DNA of 64,000 bases from CAWGHZ01 sp963775315 (GCA_963775315.1 CAVZIN010000012.1:124001-188000), one strand, 5' to 3'; positions 50,027 to 60,914 are shown, numbered from the stretch's first letter. The notes: generated by a model not told the origin, from the letters alone. A program made the numbers and translations.

Positions 50027-51376
50027 TCAGAGATCGTCGTCCAGTTCGTCGTCGTGGACCTCGGCGGCACGTCGCTTCGCGTCGGCGATCAGCTCTTTTG
50101 CGGATTCGCCCTTCGCCCAAGCGTCGAGCATATCAGCCCAGCACTGAAGCATGATCTTCCGCTCGGCGAGGTAGCGGTTCACGTTGTAGACGGCCGCGAT
50201 CCGGTTCCGGGGCGCGTGGGCCAAGCTCATCTCGATCCAGCGATCATCGAACTTGGCGCGGTTCAGGCCGGTCGAGAACGTGCGGCGGAGGTCGTGAACG
50301 CCGAAACTCTGAAAGTCAGGATCATCCACTCGGATACGCTCCACAACCGTGTCGATCACGCGGTTGAGGGTGGCGTTGCTGATGGGCGTGTCGCTGTCGT
50401 ATCGGCCGGGGTGCAGGTATCGGCTGGCGCCGAACATGGTACGAAACACCGTCAGAATGTCGAGCGCCTGATCGCTCAGCGGGACGACATGCGCCTTGCC
50501 GGCCTTCATGCGCTCGGCCGGGATCGTCCAGCGCGCAGCGGCGAAGTCGATTTCCTTCCAAGTGGCGTCGATGAACTCCGACTTGCGGACGCCGGTCATC
50601 AGGACAAACTTTACCGCTAAGCGCAGCGTGGGCGCCGCCGACACATGATCCAAGGCCGCCAGGACCGCGCGGACCTCGGATGGCGAAAGGGCGCGCTCGC
50701 GCGGCTCGAAGGTGGCGATGGCGCTGGTGCGGATCAACTCGGCCGGGTTGCTCACGTCCAGCCCGCTTCCCTGGGCATGGCGGAACACCAGCAACACAAC
50801 CTCGCGGACATGCACGGCGACGGCTGGCCCGCGCTTCTCTTTGACCTCGTCGCACAGATGTTTGAGGCGTTGCGGCGTCACCTCCCCCAGCTTGAGCTTC
50901 GACAACTCTCCCGCGATGGCGCGATCATAGACGGATCGGCGCATCGACAGGGTGCTGTCGGCCAGCTTCTCGGCCCCAGATTTGGGATCGGCTTTATGCT
51001 TGAAGTAGGCTTCCGCCCACCCGCCGAACGTCAACGCCTCGGCTGACGCGGTGCGCTTCTCCACCTTGGCTTTCGACGGCAACTCGCCCCGCTCGACCTG
51101 ACGCCGAGCCCGCGCCAGCAGCGACCTTGCCTCCGCGAGCGACACCTCCATACCGTATTCCAGCGCGTCGGGCGCCCGTGTCAGCTTGCGCGCCGCCTCG
51201 GCGCTATACCGGCCGATGGTCAAGACCTCCTGCCGCCCGTTCACCCTGTACTGATAGCGGAACGAAACGACCCCGGTCGGGGTGACGGCCGCGTACATCC
51301 CATCACGGTCCGTCACCTTGTAGAGCTTGGCCCTCGGTTTCAGATTTTTCAGTTCTTTATCAGTGAGTTCGCTCAT
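50027..51376 (-). CDS. P4-type tyrosine recombinase/integrase
   Basis: A 449-aa site-specific recombinase. The N-terminal DUF4102 domain (LTDKELKNLKPRAKLYKV onward) is typical of P4-like integrases. The catalytic domain has Arg in MTGVRKSEF, HDLRRTFST, and a Tyr near AAVYNVNRYL. It lies next to attR/guaA, as expected for the enzyme that inserted the island. I chose ATG 51376; a longer frame to 51505 adds a non-homologous leader. No frame break was seen. Confidence 0.92.
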   Translation of the reverse strand: MSELTDKELKNLKPRAKLYKVTDRDGMYAAVTPTGVVSFRYQYRVNGRQEVLTIGRYSAEAARKLTRAPDALEYGMEVSLAEARSLLARARRQVERGELPSKAKVEKRTASAEALTFGGWAEAYFKHKADPKSGAEKLADSTLSMRRSVYDRAIAGELSKLKLGEVTPQRLKHLCDEVKEKRGPAVAVHVREVVLLVFRHAQGSGLDVSNPAELIRTSAIATFEPRERALSPSEVRAVLAALDHVSAAPTLRLAVKFVLMTGVRKSEFIDATWKEIDFAAARWTIPAERMKAGKAHVVPLSDQALDILTVFRTMFGASRYLHPGRYDSDTPISNATLNRVIDTVVERIRVDDPDFQSFGVHDLRRTFSTGLNRAKFDDRWIEMSLAHAPRNRIAAVYNVNRYLAERKIMLQCWADMLDAWAKGESAKELIADAKRRAAEVHDDELDDDL

Positions 51377-51597
51377 AAATCCGCATCCGGTCGGGGGGCG
51401 AACGGATACCATCAACAGGCGCTGTTGGTACCGGAAGCCCGTTTCTCGACCATCCTGCGCCATACCAACATCGGTACCAACAAAGTGGCTCGGCTGGGGT
51501 GACACGCAGCGATACGGGGTGGGAAAAATAATCCTTGTCAGTCAACGAGTTCGTGCGATTTCTGGCACGGAGCGGGATGGTCTGAAACCACCCTAAT

Positions 51598-53157
51598 TCA
51601 CTCCCACTCGATCGTCCCCGGGGGCTTCGAGGTGACGTCGTAGACGACGCGGTTCACGCCCTGCACCTCGTTGATGATGCGGGTCGCGCAGGACGCCAGG
51701 AACTCGTGCGGGAAGGGATACCAGTCCGCCGTCATGCCGTCGGTCGAGGTGACGGCGCGCAGCGCGCAGACGTGCTCGTACGACCGCTCGTCGCCCATCA
51801 CGCCGACGGTGCGGACCGGCAGCAGCACGGCGAACGCCTGCCAGATCGCGTCGTAGAGCCCGGCCTTGCGAATCTCGTCGATATAGATCGCGTCGGCCTC
51901 GCGCAGGATGGCGAGCTTCTCCTCCGTCACCTCGCCCGGCACGCGGATCGCGAGGCCGGGACCGGGGAACGGGTGGCGGCCGACCATCGCGTCGGGCAGG
52001 CCGAGCTCGCGGCCGAGTTCGCGGACCTCGTCCTTGAACAGCTCGCGCAGCGGTTCGACGAGCTTCATGTTCATCCGCTCGGGCAGGCCGCCCACGTTGT
52101 GGTGCGACTTGATGGTGGCGGACGGCCCGCCCGCGACCGAGACCAATTCGATCACGTCCGGATAGAGCGTGCCCTGGGCGAGGAACTGCGCGCCGCCGGC
52201 CTTGGCGGCCTCGGCCTCGAACACCTCGATGAAGGTGGCGCCGATGGTCTTGCGCTTCGCCTCGGGGTCGACCACGCCGGCGAGCCGTTCCATGAACAGC
52301 GCGCCCGCGTCGGCGTGCACCAGCGGGATGTTGTAGTGATGGCGGAACAGCTCCACAACCTCGGCGGACTCGCCCTTCCGCATGAGGCCGGTGTCGACGA
52401 ACACGCAGAGCAGGGCGTCGCCGATCGCCTCGTGCAGCAGGAGCGCCGTCACCGACGAATCGACGCCGCCGGAGAGCCCGAGCAGCACGCGCGACGTGCC
52501 CACCTGATCGCGGACGCGCGCGATCTCGCGCTCGCGGAAGGCGGCCATGGTCCAGTCGCCCTTGAGCCCGGCGACCTTGTGCACGAAGTTGGCAAGGAGC
52601 TTGGCCCCGTCGGGCGTGTGCATCACCTCGGGATGGAACTGGAGGCCGTAGAACCGGCGCGTGTCGTCGGCGATGCCCGCGAACGGCGCGCCGTCGGAGA
52701 CCGCGACGGCGCGGAAGCCGGGCGGCAGCGCGGTCACGCGGTCGCCGTGGCTCATCCATACCTGGTGGCGGCCGCCCTTGGCCCAGACGCCGGCGAACAG
52801 CGCGCAGTCGGCGGCCACCTCGGCCGTGGCGCGGCCGAACTCGCGGTGCGTCGAGCGCTGCACCCTGCCGCCGAGCTGGTCGCACATCGTCTGCTCGCCG
52901 TAGCAGATGCCGAGCACCGGCACGCCGAGCTCGAACACGCGCTTCGGCGCGCGCGGCGTATAGCTTGCCGTCACCGTCGCGGGCCCGCCGGACAGCACGA
53001 TCGCCTTCGGGTGAAGTTTCTCGATCGCCGCCTCGCCCTTGTCGAACGGGTGGATCTCGCAATAGACGCCGGCCTCGCGCACCCGGCGCGCGATGAGCTG
53101 GGTCACCTGCGAGCCGAAATCGAGGATCAGGACGGTTTCGGTGGCGATGTCGGTCAT
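51598..53157 (-). CDS. guaA: GMP synthase (glutamine-hydrolysing)
   Basis: Converts XMP to GMP using glutamine and ATP (519 aa). It has the class I amidotransferase domain (GICYGEQTM with catalytic Cys), the PP-loop LSGGVDSSV of the ATP pyrophosphatase domain, and the conserved C-terminal end KPPGTIEWE. The last codons form the island attachment site, and the coding sequence is intact because the core sequence restores the same residues. The ATG at 53157 was chosen over TTG 53166. It ends a pyrD-guaB-GNAT-guaA run. Confidence 0.97.
   Translation of the reverse strand: MTDIATETVLILDFGSQVTQLIARRVREAGVYCEIHPFDKGEAAIEKLHPKAIVLSGGPATVTASYTPRAPKRVFELGVPVLGICYGEQTMCDQLGGRVQRSTHREFGRATAEVAADCALFAGVWAKGGRHQVWMSHGDRVTALPPGFRAVAVSDGAPFAGIADDTRRFYGLQFHPEVMHTPDGAKLLANFVHKVAGLKGDWTMAAFREREIARVRDQVGTSRVLLGLSGGVDSSVTALLLHEAIGDALLCVFVDTGLMRKGESAEVVELFRHHYNIPLVHADAGALFMERLAGVVDPEAKRKTIGATFIEVFEAEAAKAGGAQFLAQGTLYPDVIELVSVAGGPSATIKSHHNVGGLPERMNMKLVEPLRELFKDEVRELGRELGLPDAMVGRHPFPGPGLAIRVPGEVTEEKLAILREADAIYIDEIRKAGLYDAIWQAFAVLLPVRTVGVMGDERSYEHVCALRAVTSTDGMTADWYPFPHEFLASCATRIINEVQGVNRVVYDVTSKPPGTIEWE
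51600..51612. mobile_element. attR: 13-bp direct repeat within the guaA 3' end
   Basis: ACTCCCACTCGAT covers the last sense codons of guaA (plus the first base of the stop) and is identical to attL at 33,861-33,873. The integrase gene begins 224 nt away. Confidence 0.8.
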
Positions 53158-53270
53158 GGACACCAATCGGACCTTTTTCCGTTCGCCCTTAGAGACAGTC
53201 GTCCGCTACGCGGCCGGCTTCGTCAGGACGAACGGCGGTTGGGGGAGTGACCGGAAACAACCTTCCCGCG

Positions 53271-53834
53271 TCACCCGTTGTTCGAGCGGCCGAGCGCGAC
53301 GAGGGCGCGCACGTCCTCCCAGCCGTAGGCGAGCTCCTCGATCTTGGCGCCGCCCATGGTCGACGGGCGGCGCGCCGCCGACTTGCCGCCGAGCGCCTGA
53401 TAGAAAAAGCGCGACGGGTTGCCCGCCAGCACCCAGACGATCAGCGACGGGCCGTATTCGCGCAGGCACTTTTCGGCCAGCGCCTGGAACAGCCGCTTGC
53501 CGATGCCGCGCCCGTGGAACTCGTCGCGCAGATAGAGGGTGTAAATCTCGCCGCGAAAGGGCAGGCCCGATTCGCGCGACGGCCCGGCCGAGCCGAACCC
53601 GACCACCCCGTCGGTCTCGGTCTCGGCGACGAAGACGAAATGGTTGCGGCGGAAGCGGGCGAGCACCTGGCGCCACCAGCGCGCCTCGTGGTCGGCGACG
53701 TTCATTCGCAACAGCAGCTTGTCGGGCAGCAGCCCCGCGTAGGTCGACCGCCAGCTGTCGACGTAGATGCGCGCGATGGCGGCGGCATCCTCCCTGCGGG
53801 CCGGTCGGACGACGACGGAGGCGATGTTCGGCAT
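53271..53834 (-). CDS. GNAT family N-acetyltransferase
   Basis: A 187-aa acetyl-CoA-dependent acetyltransferase. The acetyl-CoA loop is in LRDEFHGRGIGKRLFQAL (about 110-127), preceded by the strand YTLYL. The substrate is unknown. It starts 10 nt after guaB and is followed by guaA after a 113-nt gap, so it is co-transcribed with guanine nucleotide genes, which may be only convenience of arrangement. Confidence 0.88.
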   Translation of the reverse strand: MPNIASVVVRPARREDAAAIARIYVDSWRSTYAGLLPDKLLLRMNVADHEARWWRQVLARFRRNHFVFVAETETDGVVGFGSAGPSRESGLPFRGEIYTLYLRDEFHGRGIGKRLFQALAEKCLREYGPSLIVWVLAGNPSRFFYQALGGKSAARRPSTMGGAKIEELAYGWEDVRALVALGRSNNG

Positions 53835-53843
53835 GGCGGTTCG

Positions 53844-55322
<1,479 letters not shown>

Positions 55323-55373
55323 GTCCTATCTTACACGACGCTCACCGCGAATCCCAACCCATGTTGGCGACGA

Positions 55374-56432
55374 TCAGCTTTGCGCGTGATCCGCGCCGAC
55401 CGCGTCCGCGACCGCGACGAACCCGTCGCGGGCGAGGCATTGCGCGAGTTCGCGCTTGATCCTGACAACGAGCCCGGGCCCGTCGAACACCAGGGCGGTG
55501 TAAAGCTGCACCAGCGTGGCGCCCGCCCGGATCTTGGCATAGGCATCGGCGCCCGACGCGACGCCGCCGCAGCCGACGAGCGGCAGCCGTCCGCCGGTCA
55601 GGCGGTAGAACTCCCGCAGCACCTCGGTCGAGGGCGCCATCAGCGGCGCACCCGAGAGCCCGCCCGCCTCGCCCTTGTGGCGCGAGCGCAGCGAGGCGGG
55701 CCGCGCGGTGGTGGTGTTGCCGACGATCAGCCCGTCGATGCCGGCGGCGAGCGCCACCTCGGCGACCGCGCGGCGGCCGTCCGCGTCGAGGTCCGGCGCC
55801 ACCTTGACCAGGATCGGCGGGCGAGCGCCCGTTCGCGCCCGGGCCGCGACCAGCCGGTCGAGCAGCGCGGCCAGCGCCTCGGCCCGCTGGAGATCGCGCA
55901 GCCCCGGCGTGTTGGGCGAGGAGATGTTGACGGTGAGATAGTCGGCGAGCGGCGCCAGCGTCTCGACGCCACGCTCGAAATCGGCCGCCTCGTCCGCCGT
56001 CTCCTTGTTGCGCCCGACATTGGCGCCGACGATGCCGGCGTGCGGCCGGGCGCGCATGCGCCTCGCGAAGGCGTCGAGCCCGCGCCCGTTGAACCCCAGC
56101 CGGTTGATGACGGCGCGGTCCTCGGCAAGGCGGAAGAGGCGCGGCTTCGGGTTGCCCGGCTGCGGCAGCGGCGTCACCGTGCCCGCCTCGACGAAGCCGA
56201 ACCCGAGCTTGAGGCCGCCCGCCATCGCCCGCGCATCCTTGTCGAACCCGGCCGCGAGTCCGACCGGGTTGGGGAAATCGAGCCCGAAGGCGCGCACCGC
56301 GAGGGACGGCGGATCGGCCGCGCGGGACGCACCGGCGAGCCCGTTCGCCAGCGCCCAGATCGCGAGCTCGTGCGCCCGCTCGGCGTCGAGCGCGAACAGC
56401 GCGGGTCGCGCGATTCGGTACAGGGAACGCAT
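55374..56432 (-). CDS. pyrD: Dihydroorotate dehydrogenase (quinone)
   Basis: Class 2, membrane-associated FMN enzyme that feeds electrons from dihydroorotate to quinone in pyrimidine synthesis (about 352 aa). It has the amphipathic N-terminal helices (LYRIARPALFALDAERAHEL), PVGLAAGFDKD and the catalytic-Ser region NISSPNTPGL. I use ATG 56432 by family match; ATG 56447 adds five residues and neither has a well-spaced ribosome site. It is the first gene of the minus-strand nucleotide run. Confidence 0.94.
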   Translation of the reverse strand: MRSLYRIARPALFALDAERAHELAIWALANGLAGASRAADPPSLAVRAFGLDFPNPVGLAAGFDKDARAMAGGLKLGFGFVEAGTVTPLPQPGNPKPRLFRLAEDRAVINRLGFNGRGLDAFARRMRARPHAGIVGANVGRNKETADEAADFERGVETLAPLADYLTVNISSPNTPGLRDLQRAEALAALLDRLVAARARTGARPPILVKVAPDLDADGRRAVAEVALAAGIDGLIVGNTTTARPASLRSRHKGEAGGLSGAPLMAPSTEVLREFYRLTGGRLPLVGCGGVASGADAYAKIRAGATLVQLYTALVFDGPGLVVRIKRELAQCLARDGFVAVADAVGADHAQS

Positions 56433-56508
56433 CCTCGGTCTCGTCATCTCCCCGGCGAGTTGGTACCAGCGCAGGACGATTCCCGATACCCGAATGTGCC
56501 GCCTCGGC

Positions 56509-56537
56509 CCTTGGGGCGCGCGGAAGGAGTCTATATA
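56509..56537 (+). promoter_or_regulatory. Probable promoter of the SRP RNA gene
   Basis: A TTGGGG-like -35 in CCTTGGGGCG and an AT-rich CTATATATT -10 at 56,531-56,539, about 17 nt apart, precede the predicted 5' end of the SRP RNA by 5-8 nt. The -10 stands out in this GC-rich context. Confidence 0.5.
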
Positions 56538-56542
56538 TTGAA

Positions 56543-56648
56543 GGCGGGAGGTTGGCCGCGGACGGATGCGCCCGCCAACCCGGTCAGGTCCGGAAGGAAG
56601 CAGCCGTAACGGGATGTTTCCGGGTCGCCTGGCCAGCCTCCTACCGCG
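56543..56648 (+). ncRNA. ffs: Signal recognition particle RNA (4.5S type)
   Basis: Contains the invariant domain IV sequence GGTCAGGTCCGGAAGGAAGC followed by AGCCGTAACGGG, with the GGAAG apical loop and the asymmetric internal loop that bind Ffh. The ends pair: GCGGGAGGTTGGCC near 56,544 with GGCCAGCCTCCTACCGC near 56,631. It lies directly before dnaX, as in many alphaproteobacteria. Ends are estimated to a few bases. Confidence 0.93.
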
Positions 56649-56697
56649 CTCCCGCGCCGCCGCGCGCGCAACCCAGAAGAGGCGGATCGCCGCCGAG

Positions 56698-58419
56698 ATG
56701 AACGGATCGCCCGAGCCCTATCGCGTGCTGGCGCGCAAGTACCGGCCCGGCAATTTCGCCGAGCTGATCGGCCAGGACGCGATGGTGCGCACGCTGCGCA
56801 ACGCCATCGCGGCCGGGCGGCTCGCGCACGCGTTCATCCTGACCGGCGTGCGCGGGGTGGGCAAGACGACCACCGCGCGCATCATCGCCAAGGCGCTGAA
56901 CTGCGTCGGGCCGGACGGCACCGGCGGGCCGACCGCCGAACCCTGCGGCGTGTGCGAGCATTGCCGTGCCGTCGCCGAGGATCGCCACGTCGACGTGATG
57001 GAGATGGATGCGGCGTCGCGCACCGGCGTCGACGACATCCGCGAGCTGATCGACGGGGTGCGCTACCGCCCGGCGACCGCACGCTACAAGGTCTACATCA
57101 TCGACGAGGTCCACATGCTGTCGCGCAACGCGTTCAACGCGTTGCTGAAGACGCTGGAGGAGCCGCCGGAGCACGTGAAGTTCGTGTTCGCCACCACCGA
57201 GATCCGCAAGGTCCCGGTGACGGTGCTGTCGCGCTGCCAGCGCTTCGACCTGCGCCGCGTCGACGCCGAGACGCTGGTCGCGCATTTCGCCCGCGTCGCC
57301 GAGGCCGAGGGCGCCGAGACCTCGCCCGCTGCCCTCCGGCTGATCGCGCGCGCGGCCGACGGCTCGGTGCGGGACGGGCTGTCGCTGCTCGACCAGGCCA
57401 TCGCCCATGCCGGCGGCCGGGTGGACGAAATCCAGGTTCGCGACATGCTGGGGCTCGCCGACGGTGCGCGCGCCTATGACCTGCTCGACGCGCTGATGCA
57501 AGGCGAGGCGGGCCCGGCGCTCGACATTCTGGGCGAGATGCACGTCGCCGGCGCCGACCCCGCGATCGTCCTGCAGGACCTCCTGGAGCTCGTCCATTTT
57601 CTGACCCGCATCAAGATCCTGCCGGCCACCGCCGACGAGGCGGGTGTCGCCGACGGCGAGCGCGCGCGGGCGCAGGAGATGGCCGAGGCCCTGTCGATGC
57701 CGACGCTGACCCGCGCCTGGCAGATGCTGCTGAAGGGCCTCACCGAGGTGCGTGCCGCGCCGTCCGACATCGGCGCCGCCGAGATGGTGCTGGTGCGCCT
57801 CGCCTATGCGGCCGACCTGCCGAGCCCGGCCGAGTTGGTGGCGAAGCTCGCCGACGCGCCCACCGCCCCTCCCTCCGCGCCCCCGTCCGGCGGCCGCGCC
57901 GCCCGCGCCCCGATGGGCGGCGACGGCGCCCAGGCCGTCGCCCGGCGCGAGCCCGTTGCCGCGACCGAGCCGAACGCCGCGCCCACCGCCTATGCCGGCC
58001 CGCGCAGCTTCGAAGAGGCGGTCGCGCTGTTCGCCGAAAAGCGCGAGGGCGTGCTCTACGCCCATCTGATGAACGACGTGCACCTGGTGCGCTTCGAGCC
58101 GGGCCGCATCGAGCTGCGGCCTGCGCCCACCGCCCCGCCCAACCTCGCCGGCCGCGTCGCCGAGCTGCTCGGCACTTGGACCGGGCGGCGCTGGCTGGTC
58201 GGGGTGTCGGGCGAAGCGGGCGATGTGACCCTCGCCGCGCAGCGCCAGGCCGCGACGGACGCCAAGCGTGCCGCGGCGCTCGACCATCCGCTGGTGCGCA
58301 AGGCGATGGAAAGCTTTCCCGGCGCGACGGTGGAAGCGGTGCGCGAGGCCGAGGCCGACGCCGCCCCACCCGCGCCAGATGACGATGCCCTGCCCGCCGA
58401 AGGAAACGAGGAGCCATGA
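56698..58419 (+). CDS. dnaX: DNA polymerase III subunit gamma/tau
   Basis: Clamp-loader ATPase of 573 aa. The AAA+ part has Walker A GVRGVGKTTTARI, the zinc-binding Cys cluster (CVG...CGVCEHC), Walker B IIDEVHMLS and the sensor SRC motif. A Pro/Ala linker (about 395-430) leads to a tau-like C-terminal domain. No slippery A-run was seen, so a separate gamma form by frameshifting is not predicted. The ATG at 56698 was chosen by family match. The stop overlaps ybaB (ATGA). Confidence 0.95.
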   Translation: MNGSPEPYRVLARKYRPGNFAELIGQDAMVRTLRNAIAAGRLAHAFILTGVRGVGKTTTARIIAKALNCVGPDGTGGPTAEPCGVCEHCRAVAEDRHVDVMEMDAASRTGVDDIRELIDGVRYRPATARYKVYIIDEVHMLSRNAFNALLKTLEEPPEHVKFVFATTEIRKVPVTVLSRCQRFDLRRVDAETLVAHFARVAEAEGAETSPAALRLIARAADGSVRDGLSLLDQAIAHAGGRVDEIQVRDMLGLADGARAYDLLDALMQGEAGPALDILGEMHVAGADPAIVLQDLLELVHFLTRIKILPATADEAGVADGERARAQEMAEALSMPTLTRAWQMLLKGLTEVRAAPSDIGAAEMVLVRLAYAADLPSPAELVAKLADAPTAPPSAPPSGGRAARAPMGGDGAQAVARREPVAATEPNAAPTAYAGPRSFEEAVALFAEKREGVLYAHLMNDVHLVRFEPGRIELRPAPTAPPNLAGRVAELLGTWTGRRWLVGVSGEAGDVTLAAQRQAATDAKRAAALDHPLVRKAMESFPGATVEAVREAEADAAPPAPDDDALPAEGNEEP

Positions 58420-58739
58420 AGAATCTCGGCCAGATGATGAAGCAGGCGCAGGAAATGCAGAACCGCCTGCAGGAGATGCAGCAGAAGCTCGCGGGGGTGG
58501 AGCTTTCCGGCGCGTCCGGCGGCGGCATGGTCTCGGTCACGCTCAACGGCAAGGGCGAGATGAAGAAGGTGAAGCTCGACCCCAAGCTGTTCGAATCGGC
58601 CGACGCCGAGATGGCCGAGGATCTGATCGTCGCCGCCTACAATGACGCCAAGGCAAAGGTCGAGGCGCACATGTCGGAGGAGATGTCGAAGATCACCGGC
58701 GGGCTCGACCTGCCGCCCGGCATGAAGCTGCCGTTTTAG
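58416..58739 (+). CDS. ybaB: YbaB/EbfC family nucleoid-associated protein
   Basis: A 107-aa DNA-binding protein. It begins MKNLGQMMKQAQEMQNRLQE, a helix typical of the family, followed by the VSVTLNGKGEMKKVKLDP strand pair. Overlaps the dnaX stop, a conserved coupling. recR, which often follows in other species, is absent here. Confidence 0.94.
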   Translation: MKNLGQMMKQAQEMQNRLQEMQQKLAGVELSGASGGGMVSVTLNGKGEMKKVKLDPKLFESADAEMAEDLIVAAYNDAKAKVEAHMSEEMSKITGGLDLPPGMKLPF

Positions 58740-58772
58740 GGCGTAGCGGTCGGGCGCGCGCGGAACCGCGCC

Positions 58773-59462
58773 CTACGGCATCAGGCGGTAGCCGCCGGGC
58801 TCCGTGATCAGGATCTGCGCCTTCGACGGGTCGCGCTCGATCTTTTGCCGCAGCCGATAGACATGCGTCTCGAGCGTGTGGGTGGTGACGCCCGCGTTGT
58901 AGCCCCACACCTCGTTCAGCAGCACCTCGCGGCTCGTCACCTTCTCGCCCGCCCGATAGAGATATTTGAGGATCGCCGCCTCCTTCTCGGTCAGGCGGAT
59001 TTTCCGGCTGGTCGCATCGTCGAGCAGCATCTTGGCCGACGGGCGGAAGCTGAACGGGCCGATGGTGAAGACCGCGTCCTCGCTGCGCTCGAACTGGCGG
59101 AGCTGGGCGCGCACACGGGCGAGCAGCACGCCGAGGTGAAACGGCTTGATGACGTAGTCGTTGGCGCCTGATTCGAGTCCCAGGATGGTGTCCGCCTCGG
59201 TGTCGGCCGCGGTCAGGATGATGACCGGCGCGCGCAGGCCCGACCGGCGCATCAGGCGGCACACCTCGCGCCCGTCGAAATCGGGCAAGCCGATGTCGAG
59301 CAGGACCAGGTCGAAATGGCCGGAGCGGGCCTGCTCCAGCGCCTCGGTCCCGGTGTCGCAGGTGGTGATATCGAATTCTTCGTGCAGGCGAAGCTGCTCC
59401 GCAAGCGAGTCGCGCAATGCCTCGTCGTCATCGACCAGGAGGATCTGTTTTCCGTTCGGCAT
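58773..59462 (-). CDS. OmpR/PhoB-type response regulator
   Basis: A 229-aa two-component regulator. The receiver domain has the acidic pocket DDDE (11-14), phospho-acceptor D56 in LVLLDIGLPD, and K in VIKPF. The C-terminal winged helix (about 130-229) includes RLTEKEAAILKYLYRAGEKV and LETHVYRLRQKIE. No histidine kinase gene is next to it, so it is an orphan here. ATG 59462 was chosen; the open frame continues upstream to 59585 without support. Confidence 0.92.
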   Translation of the reverse strand: MPNGKQILLVDDDEALRDSLAEQLRLHEEFDITTCDTGTEALEQARSGHFDLVLLDIGLPDFDGREVCRLMRRSGLRAPVIILTAADTEADTILGLESGANDYVIKPFHLGVLLARVRAQLRQFERSEDAVFTIGPFSFRPSAKMLLDDATSRKIRLTEKEAAILKYLYRAGEKVTSREVLLNEVWGYNAGVTTHTLETHVYRLRQKIERDPSKAQILITEPGGYRLMP

Positions 59463-59704
59463 GTCCAACCCAAAGCCCCGCCCGGCACCCTCGCCTTCCG
59501 GGGCGGTCAGCCTAAAATGTGGCTCATTGGACCCTTTCGCAAGGGGAACGGCCGTGATCGGGATCACAGGCCCGCCCGGCGGCATCTGCCGGGGACGGCG
59601 GCAGAATCTGCCGTGCGCGGGGCAATCGCGCCCTGAGGCGAGCCCGCCCGCGGCGCGACTCCGCCCTCACGGGCTGGCATGGTTCTTGCAACGGACGCGG
59701 CGAA

Positions 59705-60853
59705 ATGTCGATGCCGATCGCGTCCGCCACACCCGCCGCCGCGCCCGACCCCTACGCGTTCAACATGAACGACGATCTCAAGGGGGCGCTCGACGTCTGC
59801 GAGTACCAGCCATCCGACCCCGGCCGCCCCTGGAAGGACAGCGACGGCAAGGGCGGCGGCGGCATGAGCTTCGGCGACTTTCTCGACGTCATCAACCCGT
59901 TGCAGCATCTGCCGGTCATCTCGACCATCTACCGCGCCATCAGCGGCGACAAGCCGGGACTGGTTTCGGAGCTCTTGGGCGGCGCACTTTATGGCGGGCC
60001 GATCGGCGCCCTCGCCGCGGGCGTCAGCGCGGCCTTCGAAGGCGCGACCGGCAAGACCGACGGCGAGATGCTGGCGAGCGTGGCGAGCGCGGTGTTCGGC
60101 GGCGACGATTCCGGCGCTGCGACCGCCGGCAGCACCGCCGTCGCCGCCGCCACGAGCGCAACGCAGGCGACCGCGCCGGTGCAGACTGCCCAGCTCCCCC
60201 CAGCGGCGCGGGCGGCGGCACCACAGATCGCCGTCGCGCCCGAGGCGGCGGGGGCGAGCCTGGAGGCCGCCGCGACCGCCGTCCCGCCGACCGGACCCGC
60301 AAGCCTCGCCGACCACCCGTCGCGCGCCCGGCCGACCTCCTTTCCGGCCCATAGCAGGGCGCGCGCGTTTCCCGCCTTCGATCCGCGCCGCTTCCCGGTG
60401 CGGGCGGCCGCGCCCGAAACCTCCGCCGCCGTGGATCCCGGGGCCGCCGGACCCGCCGGAGCTGCGGCGTCCGGGGGCGACCCGGAATCCCAGCGCATTG
60501 CCGCCAGCGTCGCCGCGCAGCAGCGCGCCCAGCTCGGGCTGATCCTCGCCAATATGAACGCCGCCCCGGCGGCGGGCCCCGCTCCGGCGGGAGGACCGGC
60601 TCCAATTGGAGCGGTTCCCTCGGCGGCAGGTATCTCTCCGGTCTCGGATGCGCCGGGAGGCCCGGACGCGGCGGGCGCGCCTCTCCCCGGCGCCCCTTCG
60701 CCGCCGCGCGCGGGCGGACGGCCGCAACCTGCCACCAACCCGTTCCTGCTCGGCACATCCGGCGGTCCGGTAAGCCCCGCCGCCATGCGGGCGGCGCTCG
60801 ACCGCTATCAGCGCGCCATTGAGGGCTACGCCCCGCCCGCCGCGAATCCTTAA
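59705..60853 (+). CDS. Ala/Pro-rich hypothetical protein
   Basis: A 382-aa protein of unknown function. Residues about 15-135 look ordered, with DFLDVINPLQHLPVISTIYR and a Gly/Ala-rich hydrophobic stretch (GALYGGPIGALAAGVSAAFE) that may be membrane-associating. Residues about 135-360 are low-complexity Ala/Pro/Gly, then an ordered tail (AAMRAALDRYQRAIEGY). I recall similar INPLQHLP proteins in alphaproteobacteria, but no function. It has no signal peptide. ATG 59705 or 59711 could start it. Confidence 0.65.
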   Translation: MSMPIASATPAAAPDPYAFNMNDDLKGALDVCEYQPSDPGRPWKDSDGKGGGGMSFGDFLDVINPLQHLPVISTIYRAISGDKPGLVSELLGGALYGGPIGALAAGVSAAFEGATGKTDGEMLASVASAVFGGDDSGAATAGSTAVAAATSATQATAPVQTAQLPPAARAAAPQIAVAPEAAGASLEAAATAVPPTGPASLADHPSRARPTSFPAHSRARAFPAFDPRRFPVRAAAPETSAAVDPGAAGPAGAAASGGDPESQRIAASVAAQQRAQLGLILANMNAAPAAGPAPAGGPAPIGAVPSAAGISPVSDAPGGPDAAGAPLPGAPSPPRAGGRPQPATNPFLLGTSGGPVSPAAMRAALDRYQRAIEGYAPPAANP

Positions 60854-60914
60854 CGCTGGCGGCGTCCCTGACGAGAACGATATGCCGCGACACGACGCGC
60901 TATAATGTCGGGTC

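Larger units (their letters stand above)
33861..51612. mobile_element. Mobilizable genomic island integrated at guaA
   Basis: A 17.75-kb segment bounded by the guaA-derived 13-bp repeats. It holds an integrase beside guaA, an AlpA-like regulator, a relaxase with oriT and traC/traD, an AbiE pair and the MORC-type defence operon. Base composition of the left half is visibly less GC-rich than the flanks. No conjugation pore genes are present, so it fits an integrative and mobilizable element. The 3' end of guaA is a known island insertion site. Confidence 0.82.

Noticed and set aside
56698..58419. Programmed frameshift in dnaX for a gamma form
   Set aside because: No A-rich slippery heptamer was seen.
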